Below, piece after piece: positions 1 to 5,965 of a DNA stretch of 6,196 bases; the first letter of the stretch is position 1; every line of letters begins with the position of its first letter. Source of the stretch: an uncultured Oligoflexia bacterium (GTDB taxonomy: Bacteria; Bdellovibrionota; Bacteriovoracia; Bacteriovoracales; Bacteriovoracaceae); contig CATLVA010000100.1 in NCBI GenBank assembly GCA_950060715.1, positions 1 to 6,196 of the forward strand, given 5' to 3'. The translations under genes were made by a program, and so were the position numbers. The notes beneath the pieces are model-generated. The model was given only the letters and a program-made list of their open reading frames with translations, did no database searches and had not been told where the DNA came from.

Positions 1-434
1 TGTAAAATTCCTGAAGCCCTATGAAATTTTAAACCATATTTTCCTTCAAGAGGTTTTCCAGAGACACTTGGATGTTCCTCTGGAGAAATACCAATACGAA
101 TATAATCAGACGTACTTGCACCAGCATAGTCGATCTCATCTTGAACTTCAGTCCCGCGTCCCATACTTACAAAAGCGTTTGCGCCAGCGATATTCATACC
201 ACCACCACCATCAATACAGATATAAGGAAGACCACCTTGAAATTCCGGAAGAGCACATCCTCTTTCCTGAGCAAGAACTGGATTAGACCTCATTACCATT
301 CCTGTAAAAGAAGGAAGCACAAGAGAACTACTTAAACCAATAAAACCTTGAGCTATAAAATCTCTTCTCGTTTTTGGTTTTTTATGTCCGTTGTGTTGAT
401 AAGGTAAATCATTTTTTTTGTTTTCATCACTCAT
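1..434 (-). CDS. Tat-exported DUF1501-like protein, N-terminal part (cut by left window edge)
   Basis: The gene starts at ATG 434 and runs off the left edge, leaving 144 N-terminal residues. A polar n-region is followed by a twin-arginine signal, TRRDFI at residues 22-27, then a hydrophobic stretch (about 30-46) and a possible cleavage site after PVLA (about residue 55). A folded, possibly cofactor-bearing protein exported by Tat is therefore likely. The mature start has a glycine-rich IDGGGGMNIAGAN stretch (about 74-86). From memory this resembles Tat-signal proteins of the DUF1501 type, some loosely annotated as GspF-like, that sit beside cytochrome genes; their biochemical role is unknown. 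An AAGGA ribosome site (442-446) lies 7 nt before the ATG and overlaps the stop of the preceding gene, only 10 nt away, so it is the third gene of an operon. The family assignment is moderate; the reading frame and Tat signal are clear. Confidence 0.8.
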   Translation of the reverse strand, partial: MSDENKKNDLPYQHNGHKKPKTRRDFIAQGFIGLSSSLVLPSFTGMVMRSNPVLAQERGCALPEFQGGLPYICIDGGGGMNIAGANAFVSMGRGTEVQDEIDYAGASTSDYIRIGISPEEHPSVSGKPLEGKYGLKFHRASGIL

Positions 435-441
435 AAGTCCA

Positions 442-446
442 TCCTT
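442..446 (-). promoter_or_regulatory. Ribosome binding site for the Tat-signal gene
   Basis: AAGGA on the minus strand, 7 nt before ATG 434. It overlaps the TAA stop (445-447) of the upstream lipoprotein gene, which suggests coupled translation and fixes the start of the downstream gene. Confidence 0.7.
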
Positions 447-1029
447 AAAACATCGTTACATACGTACTAGATAAGATTGCCGCACAACTCATTTTTAATA
501 ATTTCTTCTTTTTTCTTTCTGCATTTGCATCGTTTACCAATTCATCCTCATCAGACAAAATAGCTTCAAGATTGGTCAGAAAGTTTTTATGATCGTTATT
601 GTTATTAAAATCGAAATCTACAAATTTATGAGACAAACTAATTAACTCAGTGCGATTGCTCTCGGTACTGTTCAAATTGTAATCGTCTTCATTCGCATCT
701 ATATATTCGTTACAATAAGCAAATGCTAATCTTGTCGATGCAATTTGGTTAAATCCATTAAGGGTTTTAGGGTCAGTACTTGAAGGTAATTGCAATTGAA
801 TTGCTTGATACTCATCAAGAATATCTCCTTCATTAGGGGAAATTCCAGTAAGTTTTGAGTAAGTGTTATTTACTTGTAAAAAGTTTTTTATTGCAAGATC
901 AGAAGTAGTCTGTGCAGACTTCAATGAAACTTCGCCTTTCTTCTTTTCTTTTTTGATATTGTCAGCATTATCAGGCTCAATACATGAGAACATAAGAACC
1001 ATTGTTAAACTTAAACCTAGTGTTTTCAT
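445..1029 (-). CDS. Small predicted lipoprotein with LTG motif, unknown function
   Basis: A 194-residue protein starting at ATG 1029. It has a short lysine n-region, a hydrophobic core and a Cys at residue 16 in the context VLMFSC, a plausible although not ideal lipobox (Met at -3). A charged linker (residues 17-40) leads to YSKLTG (57-62), then QLPSS (80-84), a segment around LAFAYC (101-106) and a C-terminal CAAILSS stretch (182-188). Besides Cys16 only C106 and C182 are present. I recall similar small proteins with LTG and LAxxYC motifs near DUF1501-like genes in marine Gammaproteobacteria, but no function is established. An in-frame ATG at 1047 would put 18 nt inside the cytochrome gene and lacks the ribosome site; GGGAG lies 7 nt before 1029. 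The upstream stop is 2 nt away, so it is the middle gene of the operon. It is probably anchored to the inner or outer membrane facing the periplasm. Confidence 0.82.
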   Translation of the reverse strand: MKTLGLSLTMVLMFSCIEPDNADNIKKEKKKGEVSLKSAQTTSDLAIKNFLQVNNTYSKLTGISPNEGDILDEYQAIQLQLPSSTDPKTLNGFNQIASTRLAFAYCNEYIDANEDDYNLNSTESNRTELISLSHKFVDFDFNNNNDHKNFLTNLEAILSDEDELVNDANAERKKKKLLKMSCAAILSSTYVTMF

Positions 1030-1031
1030 TA

Positions 1032-2261
1032 TTATTCTCCCATGCAAGCAACAGCTGCATTGATAAATACATTCTTCATATTTCTATCTTTGTCGAATTG
1101 CTTGGCCATAGATTGAATGATTGATTTGTCTGTATCAGAAGTAGGACTTCTGTGGCATACAGTCTCAAAAACTTTTTGACTTAAACAAGTTCTAACCTGT
1201 TTAGTTTCAGCTAGCATTTTCCCAAGGTCTTTAGCCCCATTACCGTTTTGCTGGCTACCCCATCCAATATATTCATTTTGACCTGTGGTCCATAAATTGA
1301 TCCAACTATCAGAAGTCGTAATTTTCCCATCTGGAAACATATTGTTAGCATTAATTTTTGGAGCAACTGGACCTACAACTTCAGCACGACCATCGATAAC
1401 TACATCGTGGGCACCATACACCATTCTTCCATCAACGTAGTCATAGTAGGCAAACGCTCCACCAAGAGCATCTTGACCTGCGTGGCAACCTACACAATAT
1501 GTTTTATAGGTATCACTAGATCCACCTGGAGATCTATCAACATCTCTTCTAACTCTAAAGTCAGGGATAGAAGTATCACTTAACTCGGCCATATCTTTAC
1601 ACAAAAAATTCTGTGCAAAGTATGCAAAAGCAGCTCTGTTAGTCCCATCTGGATAATAAGCAGCCGCAAATCCACGAGTTGAAAACATTCCTGCAATCGC
1701 CGCAGGATCGAGGGTGGTGTAAGTGTTTTGTTGAGTTTGTTTAAAATACTTTTTATTTCCGAGTGGAACTAAGCCGTTTTCAGCAGCCTCGTACATTTCA
1801 TTTTTAGTTCTATTATATTTCGGAACAGTTACGTCTAGATCTTCTAGGTAGTATTTATCTCTGTTAGCACCGGTTAAAGTACCATCAAATTGATACATTA
1901 TATTGTCCCAAAAAACTCTGAAGAAATCGATATCGTCTCGAGTAGCACCAATTAAAAGTGCAGTCATATCATTCAATGGAGCAAACTGAGTTCCGTCTTC
2001 ATTAGTCATTGGTGTAAAAAAGTTTTTTAATGTGACATTGTAAAAACCTTCATTTGCTTCAATGATTTCTTTGGCAGCTTCACGATACTTTTTATCACGC
2101 ATGTATCCTTCGTATTTATCTGCTGTATCTTTATTCGCTGTTCCACCCGTAAGAGATGAATAAAGCGTTTTCGCTTGATCACGCTCGTTGGATAAAGCTG
2201 ATGTTGATACGGTGGCAAGACCAAGTACAAAGAAACCTTTCGTCATCTTTTTTATTTTCAC
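1032..2261 (-). CDS. Secreted monoheme cytochrome c-like protein (possible DUF1588/PSCyt3-like)
   Basis: Predicted 409 residues from a GTG start at 2261, chosen because GGAGG sits 5 nt upstream. A TTG at 2297 and an ATG 15 nt inside the gene are worse placed. Residues 1-24 form a Sec signal peptide (KIKK, hydrophobic core, cut near SALS-N). YSSLTG (34-39) follows directly. A CVGCH heme-attachment motif lies at C256, C259 and H260, followed by a QDALGGAFAYYDY segment. The region from NFLC (about 218) through CxxCH to this segment resembles, by eye, the cytochrome-like DUF1588/PSCyt3 domain of planctomycete and myxobacterial proteins, where LxxxLC precedes CxxCHxxxDPLGxALExxD. That link is inference. 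Further cysteines at 221, 359, 369 and 406 may form disulfides. It is the first gene of the operon with the lipoprotein and Tat-signal genes. The likely role is a periplasmic redox or heme protein; substrate unknown. Confidence 0.85.
   Translation of the reverse strand: MKIKKMTKGFFVLGLATVSTSALSNERDQAKTLYSSLTGGTANKDTADKYEGYMRDKKYREAAKEIIEANEGFYNVTLKNFFTPMTNEDGTQFAPLNDMTALLIGATRDDIDFFRVFWDNIMYQFDGTLTGANRDKYYLEDLDVTVPKYNRTKNEMYEAAENGLVPLGNKKYFKQTQQNTYTTLDPAAIAGMFSTRGFAAAYYPDGTNRAAFAYFAQNFLCKDMAELSDTSIPDFRVRRDVDRSPGGSSDTYKTYCVGCHAGQDALGGAFAYYDYVDGRMVYGAHDVVIDGRAEVVGPVAPKINANNMFPDGKITTSDSWINLWTTGQNEYIGWGSQQNGNGAKDLGKMLAETKQVRTCLSQKVFETVCHRSPTSDTDKSIIQSMAKQFDKDRNMKNVFINAAVACMGE
1037..1041 (-). promoter_or_regulatory. 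Ribosome binding site deciding the lipoprotein start
   Basis: GGGAG on the minus strand, 7 nt before ATG 1029. It lies within the last codons of the cytochrome gene, so termination and re-initiation are probably coupled. It favours the start at 1029 over the in-frame ATG at 1047. Confidence 0.75.
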
Positions 2262-2266
2262 TTCTG

Positions 2267-2271
2267 CCTCC
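2267..2271 (-). promoter_or_regulatory. Strong ribosome binding site selecting a GTG start
   Basis: GGAGG on the minus strand, 5 nt before GTG 2261. The nearby in-frame ATG (2246) lies about 20 nt from it and TTG 2297 lies upstream of it, so the GTG is the best-supported start. Confidence 0.75.
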
Positions 2272-2292
2272 AAAAAACTGTTATTCACATTC

Positions 2293-2338
2293 TGCAATTA
2301 AATTTGGTTGATTTTCATGATAAGACTGATTAATTGCA
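2293..2338. repeat. 9-bp inverted repeat over the minus-operon start site
   Basis: TGCAATTAA (2293-2301) and TTAATTGCA (2330-2338) are perfect inverted copies separated by 28 bp. The right arm overlaps the last base of the minus-strand -10 and the predicted transcription start; the left arm lies in the leader. A second shorter dyad, AAGACT (2322-2327) and AGTCTT (2343-2348), flanks the -10. Either could be an operator or a leader RNA stem. The arms are AT-rich, so chance is possible. Confidence 0.4.
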
Positions 2339-2366
2339 TTATAGTCTTGTCGGTCTACACTAAAAA
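2338..2366 (-). promoter_or_regulatory. Predicted promoter of the cytochrome/lipoprotein/Tat operon
   Basis: A perfect TATAAT -10 hexamer reads on the minus strand at 2343-2338. The -35 position (2366-2361, 17-bp spacer) is TTTTTA, a poor match, so the promoter may need an activator. The expected start is near 2331 (A on the minus strand), leaving a leader of about 70 nt before GTG 2261. Inverted repeats overlap both the -10 and the -35. Confidence 0.5.
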
Positions 2367-2421
2367 TTAATTAAGCTTTTTCTGAGTAATTACGTAAGCT
2401 TAAGACTTGAGTTTTTTAGTG
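2358..2421. repeat. Nested inverted repeats in the divergent promoter region
   Basis: Three dyads are stacked here. The outer arms are CACTAAAAA (2358-2366) and TTTTTAGTG (2413-2421). Middle arms are TTAAGCTT (2371-2378) and AAGCTTAA (2396-2403). The core GTAATTAC (2386-2393) is a perfect palindrome whose centre, 2389.5, is also the centre of the outer pair. The left outer arm covers the -35 position of the minus operon. This looks like a regulator-binding or cruciform-forming site serving the divergent operons, but no known operator is recognised. Confidence 0.45.
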
Positions 2422-2467
2422 GGTGAAGTTTTCTTAACTATTTAGGAGACTGTTTTTGTGGTCACTC

Positions 2468-2503
2468 TGGACAAGCTAAGTTATCAAAATTAGAATATTT
2501 CAC
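2468..2503 (+). promoter_or_regulatory. Sigma-70-type promoter giving a predicted leaderless mRNA
   Basis: TGGACA (2468-2473, 5 of 6 to consensus), a 17-bp spacer and TAGAAT (2491-2496, 5 of 6) form a good housekeeping-type promoter. Only 7 bp separate the -10 from ATG 2504, so transcription should begin at about 2502-2504. This agrees with the absence of any Shine-Dalgarno sequence before that ATG. Confidence 0.6.
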
Positions 2504-3712
2504 ATGAACAATCTATTTTTGGCTCTCGTGCTACTTCTAGGGATTTTTGGCAGTAGAAATGCCATGTCTTACCCGCAATTTATCGGTAAAGGTTATCACG
2601 CTTGCCTTACTTGTCATTATAACCCATTTGGAAATGGTCCACTAAACGATTATGGTCGAGGGGTTGCAGCAACAGGTCTGGCCGGAAGGTTTATGATTCC
2701 TGAAAGTGTAAGTGACGATATCCTTGGACAGAGATCTAGTTTAATTTTTGGAAAACCAGACGCTCTTCCGGTTAAGCCTTCTATAGATTACAGAGGTTTA
2801 TACATAAAAAGTGGTCTAGAACAAGAAGACCAACCAGATCCAAAATGGATCAATATGCAGGCTGAGCTTTCTCTTTCAGCGAACTGGGGAAAGAGAAAGG
2901 AATGGATCTTAACTGCTTCATACAACACATTAATTGCCAACAGTGGTATCACTCCAAAAGGAGATCAACCAAGATCAGGGAAACCTGCTGACAAAGATCT
3001 CTCTTACCTCCGTGAATATTATTTAGGTTATCGTGTAAACCAACAACTAGGTGTCTATCTAGGTAAGACAGATAAAGTTTTTGGGATAAGAATACCTGAT
3101 CACAATATTAAAGCAAGAAGTGCCACTAGAAATAACCAATATGCTTCTGCTCCCGGTGTAATGGTTCACTACGGAACAGAAGACTACGATACTGGATTTC
3201 AAATCTTTTTAGAAGATGAAACTGAGGACACCAACGAAAAGAACACATCTGATGCCGGTAGCGGAATTGCAACAAAATTTGAATACTCCCTAAACAAACG
3301 TTGGCGAGTCGGTGTTTCTTATTTAAACGAAACAGAAAAAGAATCAGAAACCAAATATGACGCTAAATCTTTTCTCACTAAAACTAGAGTTGGTGAAGGA
3401 TCAAGTATTATGTTTGAGTACGGACTCGTTGATACGGCCATTAAAAATGCTGACACGACTACTGCTCAATACATCTACCTTCAAAGTCATATGTATATGA
3501 AACGTGGTCTTTATTTTGTAACCACTTATGAAATGTATACATCAGATACTAGTGACTATAATGAGACTCATAACTTCGGACCCGGAGTGCAATGGTTTCC
3601 ACTTCAAAGATTTGAGTTTAGAGCTGATCTACTCAATTCTAAAACTTACTCCTCTAACGGAGCCTCAAAAGACAGTTGGGGATTCTATGGGCAGGTACAC
3701 TTATGGCTATAA
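2504..3712 (+). CDS. Fused monoheme cytochrome c / outer-membrane beta-barrel, Cyc2-like architecture
   Basis: A 402-residue protein. ATG 2504 is the only usable start, since an in-frame stop lies at 2477-2479 and no start codon lies between. Residues 1-22 are a Sec signal peptide. The mature end carries CLTCH (C34, C37, H38), a c-type heme site holding the protein's only two cysteines, followed by NPFGNGPLNDYGRG (40-53). From about residue 110 to the C-terminus come alternating polar/hydrophobic, aromatic-rich stretches with charged turns, ending in HLWL, as in outer-membrane beta-barrels. An N-terminal CxxCH followed by PxLNxFGR-like residues and a porin matches the layout of Cyc2, the fused cytochrome-porin iron oxidase. 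The order of parts is visible; an electron-transfer role at the outer membrane is inferred, and iron oxidation is not shown. It heads a three-gene operon from a probably leaderless promoter. An alternative is a non-conducting barrel with a structural heme. Confidence 0.85.
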   Translation: MNNLFLALVLLLGIFGSRNAMSYPQFIGKGYHACLTCHYNPFGNGPLNDYGRGVAATGLAGRFMIPESVSDDILGQRSSLIFGKPDALPVKPSIDYRGLYIKSGLEQEDQPDPKWINMQAELSLSANWGKRKEWILTASYNTLIANSGITPKGDQPRSGKPADKDLSYLREYYLGYRVNQQLGVYLGKTDKVFGIRIPDHNIKARSATRNNQYASAPGVMVHYGTEDYDTGFQIFLEDETEDTNEKNTSDAGSGIATKFEYSLNKRWRVGVSYLNETEKESETKYDAKSFLTKTRVGEGSSIMFEYGLVDTAIKNADTTTAQYIYLQSHMYMKRGLYFVTTYEMYTSDTSDYNETHNFGPGVQWFPLQRFEFRADLLNSKTYSSNGASKDSWGFYGQVHLWL

Positions 3713-4740
3713 GAATTCTCACCCTATTTTTAATTTTATTTAGTGCTCAAGCTTTTGCTCAAAAAGGTTCTGCAAAGAAATATCTTAGCCTCGCAGTAAA
3801 GGCTAACGCTAAAAAACAATACAGCCGTTCAAACCAGTACCTTTCTAAAATTTATAATTTCAAAAGAACTAAAAAAATCCCAGGGCAAATTCTCTATCTT
3901 TACGCTGTGAATTTGCAAAAATTGGGTAAGCATAAAAATGCTATATACTATTTCAACCAAACAATTAAAAAGCGTTTCCTTAAGTCCCATATTAAAGCAT
4001 TGAAAGCGCTTAAAGCCGACGAAGTTGATGGAGATGAAATACCAAAGCTTCTAAAGGCGACCTATTTTTATATGGCCCAAAGTTATTATGTTATTTTCAC
4101 ATCCTCTGAAGATAAACTATATGCTGAGAGAGCTAAGAAGTTTTTTAGAATATGTGATGATGCTGGTTTTAATGATCGTTGCTCTGACTTTCTTGATAAC
4201 ATCAACAAAAAGCTCGATGTTAAGGAAAAGAGTAAAAGAAGCTTCGAATTTTTCCTTTATGCTGGAAGAATCATGTTCAATGATAGAGTGAAAATTAAAA
4301 ATAGCACTACAGGAACTACAGCAAGTATCATCTCCAATACCGACGGACTTTGTTACGGCGCAGGTTTGAGGCTTCAAAACTATTATAAAGGATGGCAAGC
4401 CTCTGGTTGTGCTTTTTCAGGCTACGCTGGTGTCTCTGGTGAAATTGATAGCACTGCTTATAAGCAACTTGGTGTGCCTGTTGCGGGACTTTATCTTGAA
4501 GGCGGATATTTTTGGCGTACAGATAACGAGTCTACCAGGCTTGGTGTTAGTGTGCCTATTTTTTATCGTTCAGGATTATACTCTCAGCCTAGTGGCTATA
4601 CTATTGAGGAAACGAAAAATACTTCTTTTGGAATCGCTATTTCAACAGGTTTTCAACTCCCGCTAGTGGAACTTGAAATCAAATTAGCTAATATGCAAGA
4701 AACTAATATGGCCATGACCAATCTTGTGTTAAATTTTTAA
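3703..4740 (+). CDS. Secreted protein with helical repeats and a C-terminal beta-barrel, unknown function
   Basis: Predicted 345 residues from ATG 3703, which overlaps the end of the heme-barrel gene by 10 bp; AGG at 3693-3695 is a weak ribosome site. An upstream TTG (3676) would spoil the signal peptide. Residues 1-19 are a Sec signal cut after AFA. Residues 20-175 are helical and lysine/tyrosine-rich, with TPR-like spacing (for example ILYLYAVNLQKLGKHKNAIYYF, 63-84, and ATYFYMAQSYYV, 119-130). Residues 180-345 look like amphipathic beta strands ending in LVLNF, the terminal Phe typical of BAM-assembled outer-membrane proteins. Cysteine pairs C151/C160 and C217/C236 could form disulfides. 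The translational overlap with the heme-barrel suggests a joint role, perhaps a periplasmic docking domain tied to an outer-membrane barrel. No named family is recognised. Confidence 0.8.
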   Translation: MAIRILTLFLILFSAQAFAQKGSAKKYLSLAVKANAKKQYSRSNQYLSKIYNFKRTKKIPGQILYLYAVNLQKLGKHKNAIYYFNQTIKKRFLKSHIKALKALKADEVDGDEIPKLLKATYFYMAQSYYVIFTSSEDKLYAERAKKFFRICDDAGFNDRCSDFLDNINKKLDVKEKSKRSFEFFLYAGRIMFNDRVKIKNSTTGTTASIISNTDGLCYGAGLRLQNYYKGWQASGCAFSGYAGVSGEIDSTAYKQLGVPVAGLYLEGGYFWRTDNESTRLGVSVPIFYRSGLYSQPSGYTIEETKNTSFGIAISTGFQLPLVELEIKLANMQETNMAMTNLVLNF

Positions 4741-4741
4741 T

Positions 4742-5965
4742 ATGTGGTGTTTTGAAGATCTTTCGCAAATTGTAACTCTTGATAAGGCTCAGCAAAAAGA
4801 TGGCCGTAAACTTGATCCAAAGGATTTGAGCCTTAGACCTAATTGTTCGATTGTCTTTAATGAAAAAGAAATCCTATGGATTGGTAATAAGCTTCATAAG
4901 CCAGATGAATATAAGAGCGCTAAAACCTTTGATCTTTCTGGACACGTACTTACTCCAGAGATTGTAGACTCGCATACTCATTTGGTTTTTGCCGGAAACA
5001 GGTCCAAAGAATATTCAATGCGCCTTAACGGGGCCGACTACCAAGCAATAGCTGATGCTGGTGGTGGAATTCTCGCCACAATGGAGAGCACGATCAGCGC
5101 TTCTGAAGAAGAGTTATTTAAACTTGGTAAAGAGCGAATCGAAAGAATCCATTCTTATGGTATTGGCACCATCGAGATCAAAAGTGGTTATGGCCTAACA
5201 GTAGAGTCAGAGAGAAAAATTTCTCATGTGATAGATCGCCTCAAAAAACATTTTGCACCTACCGTTCAGATTCTTAATACCTATCTTGCGGCTCATGCGA
5301 TCCCAAAAAACTACAGCAATTCAAATGACTATATTGATAAAGTCGTTGTGCCTCTTCTCAAAGAAGTTGCAAAAGATAAGATCATCGATTTTGTCGATAT
5401 ATTTCATGAAGAGGGGTACTTCAATCTTGCAGATACTAAAAAATTATTTGGAATCTGCAAGGAGCTAGGCCTTAAAGTAAAGATTCATGCCGACGAATTT
5501 AATGATAATAAAGGCGCAGTAACGGCGAGCGAGTTTGGAGCCTGTAGTGCTGATCACCTTTTATGTACTGGCGAAGACGGTATTAAGGCTCTCGCCAACT
5601 CTTCTACTGTAGCCACACTACTTCCAGGAACGGCGTTTTTTCTCGGAAAGCCTTTAGCCCAGGCGAGAAAATTTTTAGACGAGGGATGTAAAGTCGCTCT
5701 TGCATCTGACTATAACCCTGGTTCATGTCACTGTGATAACCTTTTATTAGTTTCTTCTTTAGCGGTAAAAAAACTTGAAATGAATTTATGTGAGCTATGG
5801 GCAGCAATGACACTTAATGCAGCTGCTGCACTTGATTTGCACCACCAAGGGTTTATTTCTGAAGGTGCCGCACCAAGATTTTCATTGTTTGAGTGTAATT
5901 CGGTTGATGAGATTACTTATAATTGGGGACGAAATCTGGCGAAGCCTATTCCAAAGCTTCGTTAA
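4742..5965 (+). CDS. hutI: Imidazolonepropionase (histidine degradation)
   Basis: A 407-residue cytosolic amidohydrolase that hydrolyses 4-imidazolone-5-propanoate to N-formimidoyl-L-glutamate, third step of histidine breakdown. Length is normal for HutI. Visible family signatures are DSHTHLVFAGNR (metal ligands H78 and H80, substrate-binding R87), GGGI (107-110), EIKSGYGL (145-152, Y150), AAHAIP with H185, KIHADEF with H249 and E252, SADHL (H272), LLPGTAFFLG (293-302), SDYNPG (D323, N325) and MTLNAAAAL (356-364). All expected metal and substrate residues are present. Two oddities are PE in place of the usual PG just before the HTH motif (E73) and FHEEG where many homologues have FCEEG. ATG 4742 follows the previous stop by one base and has no ribosome site, so translation is probably coupled to the barrel gene. 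No hutH, hutU or hutG is in the window. Confidence 0.95.
   Translation: MWCFEDLSQIVTLDKAQQKDGRKLDPKDLSLRPNCSIVFNEKEILWIGNKLHKPDEYKSAKTFDLSGHVLTPEIVDSHTHLVFAGNRSKEYSMRLNGADYQAIADAGGGILATMESTISASEEELFKLGKERIERIHSYGIGTIEIKSGYGLTVESERKISHVIDRLKKHFAPTVQILNTYLAAHAIPKNYSNSNDYIDKVVVPLLKEVAKDKIIDFVDIFHEEGYFNLADTKKLFGICKELGLKVKIHADEFNDNKGAVTASEFGACSADHLLCTGEDGIKALANSSTVATLLPGTAFFLGKPLAQARKFLDEGCKVALASDYNPGSCHCDNLLLVSSLAVKKLEMNLCELWAAMTLNAAAALDLHHQGFISEGAAPRFSLFECNSVDEITYNWGRNLAKPIPKLR

Noticed and set aside
68..335. Plus-strand open frames with a His-rich run near the left edge
   Set aside because: They are antisense to the Tat-signal gene; the His run is the complement of its Gly-Gly-Gly-Gly codons, and no export or family signal is present.
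1030..1047. ATG at 1047 as the lipoprotein start
   Set aside because: It overlaps the cytochrome gene and has no ribosome site, whereas GGGAG is correctly spaced for ATG 1029.
2262..2297. TTG start at 2297 extending the cytochrome by 12 residues
   Set aside because: The extension places acidic residues before the signal peptide, and the GGAGG ribosome site would lie inside the coding sequence. GTG 2261 fits better.
2407..2440. Alternative plus-strand promoter, TTGAGT with TAACTA
   Set aside because: The spacing is 22 bp and the -10 match is poor; the 2468-2496 promoter is far better.
2444..2493. Possible 11-codon leader peptide (AGGAG, then GTG 2458 to TAG 2493)
   Set aside because: It lies upstream of and across the well-placed promoter at 2468-2496, so it would only be translated from an unseen earlier promoter. 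It is too short to support.
4117..4398. Minus-strand open frame inside the barrel gene
   Set aside because: It is antisense to a gene with a clear signal peptide and barrel pattern, and has no ribosome site or recognisable domain.
5604..5813. Minus-strand open frame inside hutI
   Set aside because: It is antisense to conserved HutI active-site motifs and has no coding signature.
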